Below, one piece after another: positions 32,775-42,355 of a DNA stretch of 64,000 bases (position 1 is its first letter; every line of letters begins with the position of its first letter). The translations under genes and the position numbers were made by a program. Source of the stretch: an uncultured Christensenellaceae bacterium (lineage in GTDB: Bacteria; Bacillota; Clostridia; Christensenellales; Pumilibacteraceae); assembly GCA_910587455.1 (NCBI GenBank), contig CAJULK010000002.1:1-64000 (forward strand). Reading direction: 5' to 3'. A model generated the notes under the pieces. It did not search any database, was not told where the DNA came from, and saw nothing but the letters and a program-made list of their open reading frames with translations.

Positions 32775-34757
32775 TTACCGCGGCTTCCTGCTTCCGCCGC
32801 CGTGCTTAGCCATGTTGCGTTGAAGTTCTTTCAGTTCGGCGATCTTATCCCTGTAAGTGATAGCCGCTTCGAAGTCGAGCTCTTTGCTCGCAGTGTTCAT
32901 AAGCCCGCGCAATCTGTCGAGCTCCTTTCCGATATCTTTAAGCTCCACCCGCTTTTCTTTGCTCGTGATCTCGATAGTATTCTTTATCGGTTTGATTATC
33001 GTTTTTGGTGTAATACCGTGTTCGGCATTATAATCGAGCTGCAATTTTCTGCGCTGCTCCGTTTCGTCTATCGCTCGCCGCATCGAACCCGTAACGGTGT
33101 CTCCGTACATGACGACTCGGCTCTCGCGGTTTCGTGCGGCTCGGCCTATCGTCTGAATGAGCGATGTTTCCGAGCGCAAAAAGCCTTCCTTATCCGCGTC
33201 GAGAATAGCCACGAGTTTGACCTCGGGAATGTCCAATCCCTCGCGCAATAGATTTATGCCGACCACAACGTCGAAGTCGCCGCGCCTAAGCGAATTTATT
33301 ATCGTCACGCGCTCCATCGTGTCTATATCGCTGTGCAAATATTTAACCTTCACCCCGTGCTCGGCGAGATAATCGGTAAGGCTCTCCGACATGCGTTTTG
33401 TAAGCGTAGTAACGAGCACCCTTCCGCCGGTCGCGACGGCATCCTTTATCTCCGTAAGCAAGTCGTCGATCTGGCCTTTAGTCGGTTTGACAGTAACGGG
33501 CGGATCGACAAGCCCTGTAGGACGCAGTATCTGCCGAGCGAACCGTCCGCCCGACAGCTCCAGCTCGTACGGCGCAGGCGTTGCCGACACGTATATGGTC
33601 TGCTTTATACGCGACTTGAATTCGTCGAACTTGAGCGGTCGGTTATCAAACGCCGCGGGCAGCCTGAACCCGTAATCGACGAGTGCCTGTTTGCGCGATC
33701 TGTCACCGTTGTACATTGCTCGAAGCTGCGGTACCGTCATGTGACTTTCGTCGATGAACATGATGAAATCGCGCGGAAAATAATCGAGGAGAGTAAACGG
33801 CGGCTCCCCCGGTTTGCGCCCGTCGAAATACCGCGAATAGTTTTCGACGCCCGAACAATACCCTATTTCTTTCATCATTTCTATATCGTAGCGCACGCGC
33901 TCGCCGATACGCTGCGCTTCGATCAACTTGTGATTGTCCGTAAAAAACTTGACCTGCCGCTCGCAGTCGCACTCTATTTGATCTATCGCTTTAAGCATTA
34001 CGTCATGTTCTATCGCGTAATGGCTCGCAGGAAAAATCGCCGCATGCGCAAGCCGCGCCACGATATTGCCCGAAACTGTATCGAACTCGCTCACGCCGTC
34101 GATTTCGTTTCCGAAAAACTCAACGCGTATCCCGTGCTCCGACATGCTCGCGGGGAAAATATCCACCGTATCTCCGCGGACGCGGAAATCGGTGCGCTCT
34201 GGCGCCATATCGTTGCGCTTGTAGTTGATGTCTATAAGCCGCGAAATAAGCGCGTCGCGCGACATTTTATCTCCGGGGCGAACGGACAGAGCAAGGCGGT
34301 AATACGCTTCCGGCGCGCCGAGTCCATATATACACGAAACGGAGGCGACAACTATCGTGTCGCGCCGCTCGTGAAGCGAACAAGTGGCGCTGTGCCGAAG
34401 CTTGTCTATCTCGTCGTTTATCGCAAGGTCTTTTTCGATATAAGTATCGGTAGACGGAAGATATGCTTCGGGCTGATAATAATCATAATAGCTTACGAAA
34501 AACTCGACGCGGTTTTCTGGAAAAAATTCACGAAACTCGTTGCAAAGCTGAGCGGCGAGCGTTTTGTTGTGCGCGAGTATAAGCGTCGGACGCTGCACGC
34601 GTTCTATTACGTTTGCCATTGTAAACGTTTTTCCGCTGCCCGTTACGCCTTTTAATACTTGCGCCGTAAGCCCGTCCTCTATGCCGTTTGCGAGTTGTTC
34701 TATAGCCTGCGGCTGGTCGCCCGTCGGCTTATATTTGCTGTGCAATACAAACTTCAT
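32775..34757 (-). CDS. uvrB: UvrABC excinuclease subunit B
   Basis: UvrB is the helicase-like subunit that verifies damage and recruits UvrC. The 660-residue protein has Walker A GVTGSGKTFT, the damage-probing beta-hairpin region VSYYDYYQPEAYLPSTDTYIEKD, the helicase motifs and a C-terminal UVR domain (LRGLMNTASKELDFEAAITYRD). The promoter is at 34797-34826. No SOS-type LexA palindrome is evident upstream. Confidence 0.98.
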   Translation of the reverse strand: MKFVLHSKYKPTGDQPQAIEQLANGIEDGLTAQVLKGVTGSGKTFTMANVIERVQRPTLILAHNKTLAAQLCNEFREFFPENRVEFFVSYYDYYQPEAYLPSTDTYIEKDLAINDEIDKLRHSATCSLHERRDTIVVASVSCIYGLGAPEAYYRLALSVRPGDKMSRDALISRLIDINYKRNDMAPERTDFRVRGDTVDIFPASMSEHGIRVEFFGNEIDGVSEFDTVSGNIVARLAHAAIFPASHYAIEHDVMLKAIDQIECDCERQVKFFTDNHKLIEAQRIGERVRYDIEMMKEIGYCSGVENYSRYFDGRKPGEPPFTLLDYFPRDFIMFIDESHMTVPQLRAMYNGDRSRKQALVDYGFRLPAAFDNRPLKFDEFKSRIKQTIYVSATPAPYELELSGGRFARQILRPTGLVDPPVTVKPTKGQIDDLLTEIKDAVATGGRVLVTTLTKRMSESLTDYLAEHGVKVKYLHSDIDTMERVTIINSLRRGDFDVVVGINLLREGLDIPEVKLVAILDADKEGFLRSETSLIQTIGRAARNRESRVVMYGDTVTGSMRRAIDETEQRRKLQLDYNAEHGITPKTIIKPIKNTIEITSKEKRVELKDIGKELDRLRGLMNTASKELDFEAAITYRDKIAELKELQRNMAKHGGGSRKPR

Positions 34758-34796
34758 TATGCGTGTTTCTTACCGCCGTAAATTTAAGTGATATAT

Positions 34797-34826
34797 ATTA
34801 TACCGCAATACGGCAAAAAAAGTCAA
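34797..34826 (-). promoter_or_regulatory. Promoter of uvrB-uvrA
   Basis: TTGACT at 34826-34821, an 18-bp spacer, and TATAAT at 34802-34797. Confidence 0.75.
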
Positions 34827-34872
34827 TCGTTCGCACTGCCCGCAAAAGATATACAGTCCGACAAAAATTACG

Positions 34873-36102
34873 CTATCTTTGAAACGGCAGAAAATCTTCC
34901 GCGTCCGTCTTGTCGTATAAAAAGTCCTTGCCTATCAGCGACGCGCGCCGCACGACGTGTCCGTATTTGTCGTTCAGCCTGTCGAGCGTCATATCGAGTT
35001 TTTCGAGCTTGTCGTTACGATACGAATCGTCGAAAAAAGAAAGCTGCCGAGGCGCGTCGTCGTCTTCGAGCTTTGACATCGACACCGTGACGGTGCGCAT
35101 CGGATCGCCGTTCCAATTATCCAAGAACAACGCGAGCGCACATTCCGCGATCTCGGTGGAAGAATATGTCGGCACGGCAAGCGCGCGCTGTCGCACTATG
35201 GAAAACAACTTGCTGTCGCGCATTCCTACCGAAACAAGCGAACCGCGAACACCCGATTTTCTCATGCGCGCCCCGACTTTTTCCGACAAATAGTAAATAA
35301 GATCGCGCGCGTCGCTTTCGGTTTCGATGTCGCGCACCGCAGTCATGCCGTGCCCTATAGACTTGATCGCACGGCTTTTTACCGCCTCGCGCACCGGTTC
35401 GTCGTCGTCGCCGAGCGCGTACTTTTTCATTTTAAGCCCGTTAATGCCGAAATTGCTTTTTAGCATAGCCGAATCGGCGCGAGCAAGATCGCCGATCGTG
35501 ACAATATTGTATTTAAGCAGTCTGTCGTACGTACGCCTGCCTATCATGAGCATTTCGTTCGCTGCGAGCGGCCAAATCAGCCGCTTGTAATTTTCGCGCG
35601 ATATTACGGTGGTCGCGTCCGGTTTTTTCAAGTCCGAACCGAGCTTGGCAAAAACCTTGTTGAAACTGACCCCTACCGAACAGGTAAGCCCGCTTTCCTT
35701 TTTTACCCGAGCGCGGATCGCGTCCGCCATTGCTTTTCCGTCGCCGAAAATTTTTTGAGAACCCGTTACGTCAAGCCAACACTCATCTGCGCCGAACGGC
35801 TCTACCATGTCCGTATAATCATTATACAAAGCGAACATCTGCCGAGAATAGCTCATGTACAAATCGAAGTGCGGCGGAACTACGACAAGCCCGGGCGCTT
35901 TCTGCTCGGCCTGCCATATAACGTCGCCCGTCTTAACTCCGAGCTTTTTGGCTATTTCGTTCTTTGCGAGAACGACACCGTGCCGAAGTTCGGGATCGCC
36001 GCAGACAGCAAGCGGAACGTCGCGCCATTCGGAATGAGATATACACTCGGCGGACGCATAGAAATTATTGAGATCGCAATGCAGAATTACTCTGTCGGGC
36101 AT
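34873..36102 (-). CDS. dinB: Y-family DNA polymerase IV (DinB)
   Basis: DinB is a translesion DNA polymerase. The 409-residue protein has the metal aspartate in CDLNNFYAS, the DE pair in FGADECWLDV, and KVFAKLGSDLKKPD, followed by a little-finger domain. A clamp-binding motif RQLSFF lies near residue 360. It overlaps the sugar kinase gene upstream by 16 bases, so it is translated from the kinase mRNA rather than from a visible SOS promoter. Confidence 0.95.
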   Translation of the reverse strand: MPDRVILHCDLNNFYASAECISHSEWRDVPLAVCGDPELRHGVVLAKNEIAKKLGVKTGDVIWQAEQKAPGLVVVPPHFDLYMSYSRQMFALYNDYTDMVEPFGADECWLDVTGSQKIFGDGKAMADAIRARVKKESGLTCSVGVSFNKVFAKLGSDLKKPDATTVISRENYKRLIWPLAANEMLMIGRRTYDRLLKYNIVTIGDLARADSAMLKSNFGINGLKMKKYALGDDDEPVREAVKSRAIKSIGHGMTAVRDIETESDARDLIYYLSEKVGARMRKSGVRGSLVSVGMRDSKLFSIVRQRALAVPTYSSTEIAECALALFLDNWNGDPMRTVTVSMSKLEDDDAPRQLSFFDDSYRNDKLEKLDMTLDRLNDKYGHVVRRASLIGKDFLYDKTDAEDFLPFQR

Positions 36103-37010
36103 TTGAATTTATAGTCGCGGTAAACGTCCTCGACCTGCGCTTCCGTGGAAAATCCCACCGATCCGCCGTCGTGGCGGATCTTGAGCGCCGCAAAGATTAC
36201 GGCACGTTTCAACGCTTCTACCGCGCCGCACTTGCCGTAATAATGTATAAACGCCGAAAACAGCGCATCGCCGGCGCCTATGGTGTTGACCACACCGCCG
36301 ATATTCGCAGCCGGCACTACCGTTATCGCATCGTAGTCGCGTTCGTACATTATAGCTCCGTCGCTGCCGAGACCTATAATGATTATTTTTGCGGAGTATT
36401 CGTTTTTGAGTTTTATCAAAAACTCACGCGGCGAGCACGGAATATCCTCGTCGCTCAAAAACAGTATATCGGCATACCGCATAAAGTCGCGGTTGAACGG
36501 GTCGTAAATATCGCTCAAAACATGAACGTCCGTCGCTATCGGCTTACCGGCTTCCTTTGCTATCGGCAACAACGCGCGGTTGAAGTTGGTGTTGCAAAGC
36601 ACGCACATATCCGAACCGCGGATAACAGAGCGCACAGCATCGGGGTCGAAGGATTTTTCCTGTATATCTTTAAGGTCGCAATATATCTGTCTGCGTCCGC
36701 CGTCGCCCGGCTCGTACAAAACTATGGAAACGGGCGTGCAATCGAGCGTATCCAATACGTATGAACGGTCTATTCCGCTGCCGTCGAGCATTTTCGCTAT
36801 GCGCCCGCCCTCTTCGTCTTTGCCGATAAGCGACGCGAACGTGACTTCGTCGCCCAACGTCTTTGCTGCCAGAGTAATATTGTAACCGACGCCCGAAACA
36901 GAGGTTTTTATTCCGAAAAACGGATAATCTATCGGATAATATGTTACGGGAAAAGACCGGATCCTGAGATTAGTTTCCAAATTGACGATACCCGATACGA
37001 ACAGTTTCAT
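36087..37010 (-). CDS. PfkB-family carbohydrate kinase
   Basis: A 307-residue ribokinase-fold sugar kinase. The N-terminal SGVGYNITLAAKTLG segment and the C-terminal NTIGAGDALFSAF motif (catalytic D; N replaces the usual first D of DTxGAGD) define the PfkB family. Residues giving sugar specificity cannot be read reliably; fructose, ribose or a similar sugar is possible. It has a consensus promoter at 37049-37077 and is followed by dinB. A LacI regulator is encoded just upstream, which suggests sugar-responsive control. Confidence 0.88.
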   Translation of the reverse strand: MKLFVSGIVNLETNLRIRSFPVTYYPIDYPFFGIKTSVSGVGYNITLAAKTLGDEVTFASLIGKDEEGGRIAKMLDGSGIDRSYVLDTLDCTPVSIVLYEPGDGGRRQIYCDLKDIQEKSFDPDAVRSVIRGSDMCVLCNTNFNRALLPIAKEAGKPIATDVHVLSDIYDPFNRDFMRYADILFLSDEDIPCSPREFLIKLKNEYSAKIIIIGLGSDGAIMYERDYDAITVVPAANIGGVVNTIGAGDALFSAFIHYYGKCGAVEALKRAVIFAALKIRHDGGSVGFSTEAQVEDVYRDYKFKCPTE

Positions 37011-37048
37011 TGGTTCACCTCTGATAGCATTATACGTAATACACGGGA

Positions 37049-37077
37049 ATTATACATCTTTTACTCATACTTGTCAA
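37049..37077 (-). promoter_or_regulatory. Promoter of pfkB-dinB
   Basis: TTGACA at 37077-37072, a 17-bp spacer, and TATAAT at 37054-37049. Direct TATAAT-like repeats and a GTATTACGTATAAT word just downstream could be an operator. Confidence 0.85.
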
Positions 37078-37137
37078 GTAGCATACAAAACATAACAAAC
37101 TTTTCTTATGACATTTTTATACAATTAACGATTTAAT

Positions 37138-37172
37138 ATGTTCGTATAAAATAAAACATACATGTTCGCATA
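37138..37172. repeat. Direct repeat ATGTTCGYATA between lacI and pfkB
   Basis: Two copies, at 37138-37148 and 37162-37172, start 24 bp apart in the A/T-rich gap between the LacI-family gene and the sugar kinase. They may be protein-binding half-sites. Confidence 0.4.
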
Positions 37173-37198
37173 CGCCAAACGGTTAGCTTCGACTTGTG

Positions 37199-38176
37199 TT
37201 ACATCGCGGTAAGCGTTACGTCAAAGACTTTATCGACACGCTCGTCCGGATTTATTTTACCCTCGATTTTTTCTATCAGTTTTTCGCAGGCGTATTCTAT
37301 TATTTCGTTGAGATCGTAATCCACGCTCTTGATCTTTTTTATCAGCGGATAATACTTATGCAAATTATCGTAACCGCATACTTCCACGCCGCTTACGTTT
37401 TGTTCTTCCAAATACATTATTAGCATTAGCGCAAAAGAGTCCGAAAAACAAAACACGAAATCTATGCCGTTCGCTTTGATATTGTCGTATGCGAGTTTCA
37501 CCATATTGCTCGGCGAACCGCACGGCAGACATTCGAATTCCCTGCCAGAGCTTTTTATGGCGTCCGAAAATCCCGAAAGCCGCCTGCCGCTCGTTTCCGA
37601 CACGCTGTCCGAAACGAACAGTGCGCGCTTAAAGCCGCTGTTGAGAAAATACTCCCCGACAAGCCTGCCGCCTGCATAGTCGTCGGTATACACGCAGTCT
37701 ATCCCGTCGATATTTATGTCTATACCGACAAGCACGAAAGGTATCCCCTTGTTGTGCACAAAAGCCGCCACGTCCGCCGTCGGCTCCACAAAAGAAACGA
37801 TGCCGCAATATTTATTTACCATCAGTTTCTTAACGTCGTCGAGATTCATCAAAAACTCGTCGCAAAAAAACAACTGACACTGATAATTCGTCTTTTTTAT
37901 AGCATCGAAAACTTTATAGCACGCGACCGAAAAATACGGGTTGTGAAAGCTGTTGAACACGACGGCTATCATGTTGGTCTTTTTGCTCTTGAAATTCACG
38001 GCGAGAATATTCGGAATATAACCGAGCTCGTCCGCCTTGGCGCGCACGAGCCGCTTTGTTTCGTCTGATATGTCGTGACTGTTGCGCAATGCTTTGGAAA
38101 CCGCCATTTTGGTTATACCCAATGCGTCGGCTATATCCTGATATGTAACGAACTTAGATTCGAGTCTATCTTCCAC
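37199..38176 (-). CDS. LacI-family transcriptional regulator
   Basis: A sugar-responsive repressor type. The N-terminal helix-turn-helix is clear (YQDIADALGITKMAVSKALRN), followed by the hinge region ADELGYIPNILA and a periplasmic-binding-protein-like domain with VLVGIDI, GGRLVGEYF and CGYDNL. Of two in-frame GTG codons, the one at 38176 has better spacing from GGAG than 38182. It lies between the glycan locus and the pfkB-dinB operon and could control either. The effector is unknown. Confidence 0.9.
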   Translation of the reverse strand: MEDRLESKFVTYQDIADALGITKMAVSKALRNSHDISDETKRLVRAKADELGYIPNILAVNFKSKKTNMIAVVFNSFHNPYFSVACYKVFDAIKKTNYQCQLFFCDEFLMNLDDVKKLMVNKYCGIVSFVEPTADVAAFVHNKGIPFVLVGIDINIDGIDCVYTDDYAGGRLVGEYFLNSGFKRALFVSDSVSETSGRRLSGFSDAIKSSGREFECLPCGSPSNMVKLAYDNIKANGIDFVFCFSDSFALMLIMYLEEQNVSGVEVCGYDNLHKYYPLIKKIKSVDYDLNEIIEYACEKLIEKIEGKINPDERVDKVFDVTLTAM

Positions 38177-38206
38177 AGTCACATCTCCGTAATGATATTT
38201 TTATAT

Positions 38207-38235
38207 ATAATAGCATATATTCACAAAATTATCAA
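38207..38235 (-). promoter_or_regulatory. Promoter of the LacI-family gene
   Basis: TTGATA at 38235-38230, a 17-bp spacer, and TATTAT at 38212-38207. Confidence 0.82.
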
Positions 38236-38290
38236 CCGATACACACCCCCTCAAGCAAAATTAATATAATCATATTTATTCGCCGATACG

Positions 38291-39103
38291 TCACACGGGT
38301 TTTTCGAACGGCATAAATTTTACGCGTTCGTATCCCGCCGGATCGTTTGGCGCATGATATACGAGATAATCTTTTTCATCGCGCGTAAGCACCATGCCGT
38401 GCCCGCCGTTGTTTTTGTTTATCGGCTCGGCGCAATGCACCCACGGTCCGAAAAGCGATTTGCTTTCGCATACGCCCATAGCATAGCCGCTTTCCGAATA
38501 ACTCGACCACAGCATCGTATATCCGTCGTTACGCTTTATCACGAACGGACCGTCGGTTATGTAATTGTTGGCGGAAAGCGGGCGCGTCCACGGCGCAGAG
38601 CTTGCGGAAAACAGTTTCACGGGCGCCGACGCCGCACTTTTGAGATCGGGCGCGAGTTCCATAATGTACATTTCCCCGTCCGTGATCTCCAGCCATTCAC
38701 GGCAGAAGATCATATACGGTACGCCGTTTTCAACATACAGCGTGCCGTCGAGACATTCCCAATCGCACGGAGTTACCGGGTATTCGGTAAGCGGCTCGAA
38801 CCTTCCGTCGGGTCGGTCGGACACGAAGATCTGCGTTCCGCGCGGATGCACGTCGCTTTTGAGCGAAGCGAACAAATAATATTTTCCGCCGTAACGGTGA
38901 AGCTCGGGCGCCCAAAAGTCCTTTGTCGCCCAAAAACCGTCCTCGGGCGCAAATACCGTTACAGGCTCCTCGAACTCCGCCATATCTCGGCTTCTGTAAC
39001 ACACAAAAGCTATTCTGTCCGATGCGGAAGCGTACAGATAATAAACTCCGTCCTCGCTGTATATATACGGATCTCTTACATTCAAATCTTTAAGCTGAAT
39101 CAT
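38291..39103 (-). CDS. Cytoplasmic GH43-type glycoside hydrolase
   Basis: A compact 270-residue single-domain five-bladed propeller of the GH43 clan, without a signal peptide, so probably acting on imported arabino- or xylo-oligosaccharides. It shows the base aspartate in VRDPYIY (D11), the WAPELHRYGGKYYLF segment, and a middle aspartate in CLDGTLYVENG. Where most GH43 enzymes have an acid glutamate in an EGP motif, this protein has TDGPFVIK, so the general acid may be Asp or displaced. The C-terminal GHGMVLTRDEKDYLVYH is typical. Last gene of the glycan locus. Confidence 0.8.
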   Translation of the reverse strand: MIQLKDLNVRDPYIYSEDGVYYLYASASDRIAFVCYRSRDMAEFEEPVTVFAPEDGFWATKDFWAPELHRYGGKYYLFASLKSDVHPRGTQIFVSDRPDGRFEPLTEYPVTPCDWECLDGTLYVENGVPYMIFCREWLEITDGEMYIMELAPDLKSAASAPVKLFSASSAPWTRPLSANNYITDGPFVIKRNDGYTMLWSSYSESGYAMGVCESKSLFGPWVHCAEPINKNNGGHGMVLTRDEKDYLVYHAPNDPAGYERVKFMPFEKPV

Positions 39104-39154
39104 GATGCACTCTCTTTAATTAAACTTCGATATGCCGAAACATTGCATGCGGCA

Positions 39155-40114
39155 TTAAAAATCCACAACCTCTTTGAGCATTTGCGTATAGACCTTATAC
39201 CCTTCGACGGAGGGGTGGATATTGTCCGTGCTTACGTACTTGTTGGGGTTGGCGTTGAATATAGCAGGCGTGTCGAGATAAGTAAATTTGTCGCGTACGT
39301 ACTTAGTCTTTATCATTTCGGTCACCGTTTCGCTATACGGATTCTTTCCGCCGGCAGCGCCGTTGCGGTTTTCTATACCGAAATAATATACGTTCGCGGC
39401 GGGATACGATTGAAGTATCATATCGAGAAACGCCGTTATCTTGTTGTAATACCCGTCTACGGTCAGCGTTATGCTGTTGTCGTTTATGTCGTTAGTTCCT
39501 ATGTGAATGACGATGTTCTTGGGCGCAAACGCCGTGATAAGCCGCTCTTTCGCTATGTACCAATGCGATGTCTGCGAACCCGAAATGCCCACCGTAAAGC
39601 AGTTAAGCCCCTCGAAATCATCGTAGAACGACCGCCAAAAATTACGTTCGTCAAAGAACGAATCGCCGACAAACAGCGTAGGATTTACGGGACTGTTCGC
39701 TTTGTTTTTGTAATCCTCTTCGCGCGTGCGCACTTCCACATCGTAAATAAATGCGCCCGAATCGCGTATATCGACTTCGAACTTGACTTCCTGCCCGCCG
39801 ACGGTTTGCGCATACACATCGGTAGATCCGACTTTCAGTCCGTTTACCCGTCCGTTTTCTATTTCGCACACAGTGGGGTCTATAATATCGTAATAAAGAT
39901 CGAGATCGTAAACGCGTTTCCCGTCCATTTTAGTTTCTATCTCTATCGGCGCATAACCGAAATACTGAAACACGTCCGAAACAGAAAGAACGCCCTCCGA
40001 AACGTCTGGCGGTTCGCTACCTCCGCCCGGAGGCGGATTAGCCTCTGTGCCGCCGGCACAACCGACGGTCAAGAAGCAAAGCATTATGCAAAACACGGCA
40101 AAAAATCTTTTCAT
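39155..40114 (-). CDS. SGNH/GDSL hydrolase lipoprotein with Ig-like domain
   Basis: A 319-residue lipoprotein (lipobox LTVGC, C19) with a proline/glycine linker. A small Ig-like (Big_2-type) domain lies around residues 45-115, and an SGNH esterase domain follows with FVGDSFFD, GISGSQTS, IGTNDIND and DNIHPS, carrying the catalytic Ser, Gly, Asn and Asp/His blocks. It could deacetylate plant polysaccharides outside the cell. Its stop overlaps the alpha-galactosidase region by 4 bases, placing it in the same operon. Confidence 0.85.
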   Translation of the reverse strand: MKRFFAVFCIMLCFLTVGCAGGTEANPPPGGGSEPPDVSEGVLSVSDVFQYFGYAPIEIETKMDGKRVYDLDLYYDIIDPTVCEIENGRVNGLKVGSTDVYAQTVGGQEVKFEVDIRDSGAFIYDVEVRTREEDYKNKANSPVNPTLFVGDSFFDERNFWRSFYDDFEGLNCFTVGISGSQTSHWYIAKERLITAFAPKNIVIHIGTNDINDNSITLTVDGYYNKITAFLDMILQSYPAANVYYFGIENRNGAAGGKNPYSETVTEMIKTKYVRDKFTYLDTPAIFNANPNKYVSTDNIHPSVEGYKVYTQMLKEVVDF

Positions 40115-42270
40115 TTTGATTCCTCCAAAATTACCAGAAAAGTCCTGAACTCGTCAAGCCAAACCGAAAAATTGAGTCCGACGCGCATATAGTACGCGCC
40201 GTCGTATGACTTACCGTCAAGCGAATTTGTATACATTTTGTTTTCGTCGAGACCTTGCAGCCTTACGAAACGATATCTGTTGTTTTCTTTGAGCAGATTC
40301 GCAAACAGCACGAGCGCTTTAGTCTTGTCTTTCGAAACGCTCATTACCGACATATAATTGCCGTCGAACGGCGAAAGCAGTCTGTAAAAATCGCCGTTTG
40401 CTATCACGTCCGCATGGTATTTTTTGTAGACGCCGTTTATCTTTCGCACTTCGTCGCGCTCGCTCTCGGAAAGCAGACACGGATTCATTTCTATTCCGTA
40501 CGTACCGAAAAGCGCGATATTTCCTTTACCGGTGTACGACATGATCGGATTTTTGGAAATGTGCGAGCCCATTGTCGAAAGCGGATATGCATAAGACGTT
40601 CCGTACTGAATAAACAATCTTTGCACGGGATCGGTTTCGTCGCTCGCCCATATCTGCGGACAGTAATACAACATTCCGAGGTCGAACCGTCCGCCGCCCG
40701 ACGCACAGCCCTCGAAGAACACGTCGGGAAATTTTTTACGCAGTCTGCCGAGCAATCTGTAAGTACCGACGATTATTCGGTGATACGTTTCGCCGTACGC
40801 GGCACTTGCCGAAGCTATCTCGCCTATATTTCTGTTGTGATCCCACTTAACGTAATCTATCGGGTATTTTTCGAGAATGTCCGACATTCTTTCGAAAAGC
40901 AAGTCCACGACTTTATCGTTTGACATATCTATAGCGAGCTGATGCCGAGAAAGCGTTCTTTCCATATCCCGCCGCCCGAGCGCATACTCGGGATGCGCGC
41001 GGTACAACTCGCTGTCGGGATTTATCATTTCGGGCTCGAACCATATGCCGAACTTCATGCCGCAGCTTTTGCATTTTCGTATCACTCGGTCGAGATCGAT
41101 CTTGTCCTTTGCTACGTACCAATCGCCGAGTGACGTTTCGTCGGTGTTTCTCTTTCCGAACCAACCGTCGTCGAGCACGAAAAGCTCCGCGCCGATATCG
41201 CGCGCATGCTCTATGTATTCGACAATAGATCGCGTATCGAAATCGAGATAGCACCCTTCCCACGAATTGAACAGCACGGGGCGCAGCAGTTTCGCATTTT
41301 TATACGTTATCAGGTTTTCGCGCACGAAATCATGCATTATATGCGATACACCGTTCAGACCGCTGTCCGAATACACCGCAACGGACTCCGGCGCTTCGAA
41401 CGTTTGCGACGGATTGAGCACAACGCGGAAATCCTCGTCGTTTATGCCCATGAGAACGCGCGTTCTGTGCCATTTATCCACGTTTACGTCGAGCGCGAAA
41501 TTTCCGCTGTACACAAACGAAAACGCATACGCTTCTCCCGATTGCTCGCACGTACTTTTTCGGCACAGTATTCCGAACGGATTTTCCTCGTGCGAACTTC
41601 TGCCGAAGTTGGACGATATGCGGTGCATACCGTTAATGAGCGGAGCGCGCTCGGCAAAGCGCTCGGTGCACCAATCGCCGTGAAAGTGAATAAAGTCGAA
41701 TTCCGATTCCGGGAAATCGACTTCGAGCGAATAAGCGCGTTCGACGGTGACATCCGTCTTCCCCGCGTTTTGTATGCGTGTATTTCGCACAAGCATATCG
41801 AGTCCGTCGAAAACCGTATAAGACAGCGTAAGCCGCACATCGCCGAACCTGTCCGACATGACGATCTCGAGCGTTTGCGCGTCGCCGTGCGAACTCGGCA
41901 GTGTTTCGAGCGTCGACTTCCCTCGGTATATTCTGTGCTCGGCATAAGTAAATTCGGTAGCCGTAGAGCCGTCGATCTTTCTTACTATTACTGGCGCGCC
42001 CGATTTATCCATAAGTCCGTGAGACGCTATTTCCGCGAGCGATCTGTCGTTATAGTAGTTGTCGTCATACGTACGCTCCGCGCCCGTTTCGTCCAAATAC
42101 GTCCTTGACCAATCGAACCCGAGATCGGATGACGAAGAAACGTCGTAAGCCTTAAGCGATTTTCCGTAATATAAATGGCGCAATATCCCTTTGGAATTTA
42201 CGCTGAAAATATACGAAAAGTTCTTTCCGTCGATTTTGAATATTTTGTTTTCGTTATCGAATGTTATCAT
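40111..42270 (-). CDS. GH36 alpha-galactosidase
   Basis: A 719-residue cytoplasmic enzyme that removes alpha-linked galactose from oligosaccharides such as raffinose or galacto-oligomers. The N-terminal beta-sandwich is followed by a TIM barrel with FNSWEGCYLDFD, FVLDDGWFGKR, KFGIWFEPEMINPDS and YVKWDHNR (nucleophile Asp). The acid/base lies in WASDETDPVQR, and FEGCASGGGRFD is also present, all hallmarks of GH36. The length fits the tetrameric AgaR-type enzymes. There is no signal peptide. It is downstream of the giant lipoprotein, separated by a 10-bp-stem hairpin. Confidence 0.95.
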   Translation of the reverse strand: MITFDNENKIFKIDGKNFSYIFSVNSKGILRHLYYGKSLKAYDVSSSSDLGFDWSRTYLDETGAERTYDDNYYNDRSLAEIASHGLMDKSGAPVIVRKIDGSTATEFTYAEHRIYRGKSTLETLPSSHGDAQTLEIVMSDRFGDVRLTLSYTVFDGLDMLVRNTRIQNAGKTDVTVERAYSLEVDFPESEFDFIHFHGDWCTERFAERAPLINGMHRISSNFGRSSHEENPFGILCRKSTCEQSGEAYAFSFVYSGNFALDVNVDKWHRTRVLMGINDEDFRVVLNPSQTFEAPESVAVYSDSGLNGVSHIMHDFVRENLITYKNAKLLRPVLFNSWEGCYLDFDTRSIVEYIEHARDIGAELFVLDDGWFGKRNTDETSLGDWYVAKDKIDLDRVIRKCKSCGMKFGIWFEPEMINPDSELYRAHPEYALGRRDMERTLSRHQLAIDMSNDKVVDLLFERMSDILEKYPIDYVKWDHNRNIGEIASASAAYGETYHRIIVGTYRLLGRLRKKFPDVFFEGCASGGGRFDLGMLYYCPQIWASDETDPVQRLFIQYGTSYAYPLSTMGSHISKNPIMSYTGKGNIALFGTYGIEMNPCLLSESERDEVRKINGVYKKYHADVIANGDFYRLLSPFDGNYMSVMSVSKDKTKALVLFANLLKENNRYRFVRLQGLDENKMYTNSLDGKSYDGAYYMRVGLNFSVWLDEFRTFLVILEESK

Positions 42271-42296
42271 AAAACATAACCGATTTGTAATACAGC

Positions 42297-42328
42297 CGCT
42301 CTGCCGCCGCCTAAATGACGGCAGAGCG
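42297..42328 (-). terminator. Intercistronic hairpin before the alpha-galactosidase gene
   Basis: A perfect 10-bp stem (CGCTCTGCCG with CGGCAGAGCG) around a 12-nt loop, lying between the giant lipoprotein and the GH36 gene. No good T run follows, so it may attenuate or stabilise mRNA rather than fully terminate. Confidence 0.6.
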
Positions 42329-42355
42329 ACGTACTACGATATAATAGGAGGAGAA

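Noticed and set aside
34758..34872. LexA/SOS box before uvrBA or dinB
   Set aside because: No GAAC-N4-GTTC type palindrome was found in either upstream region.
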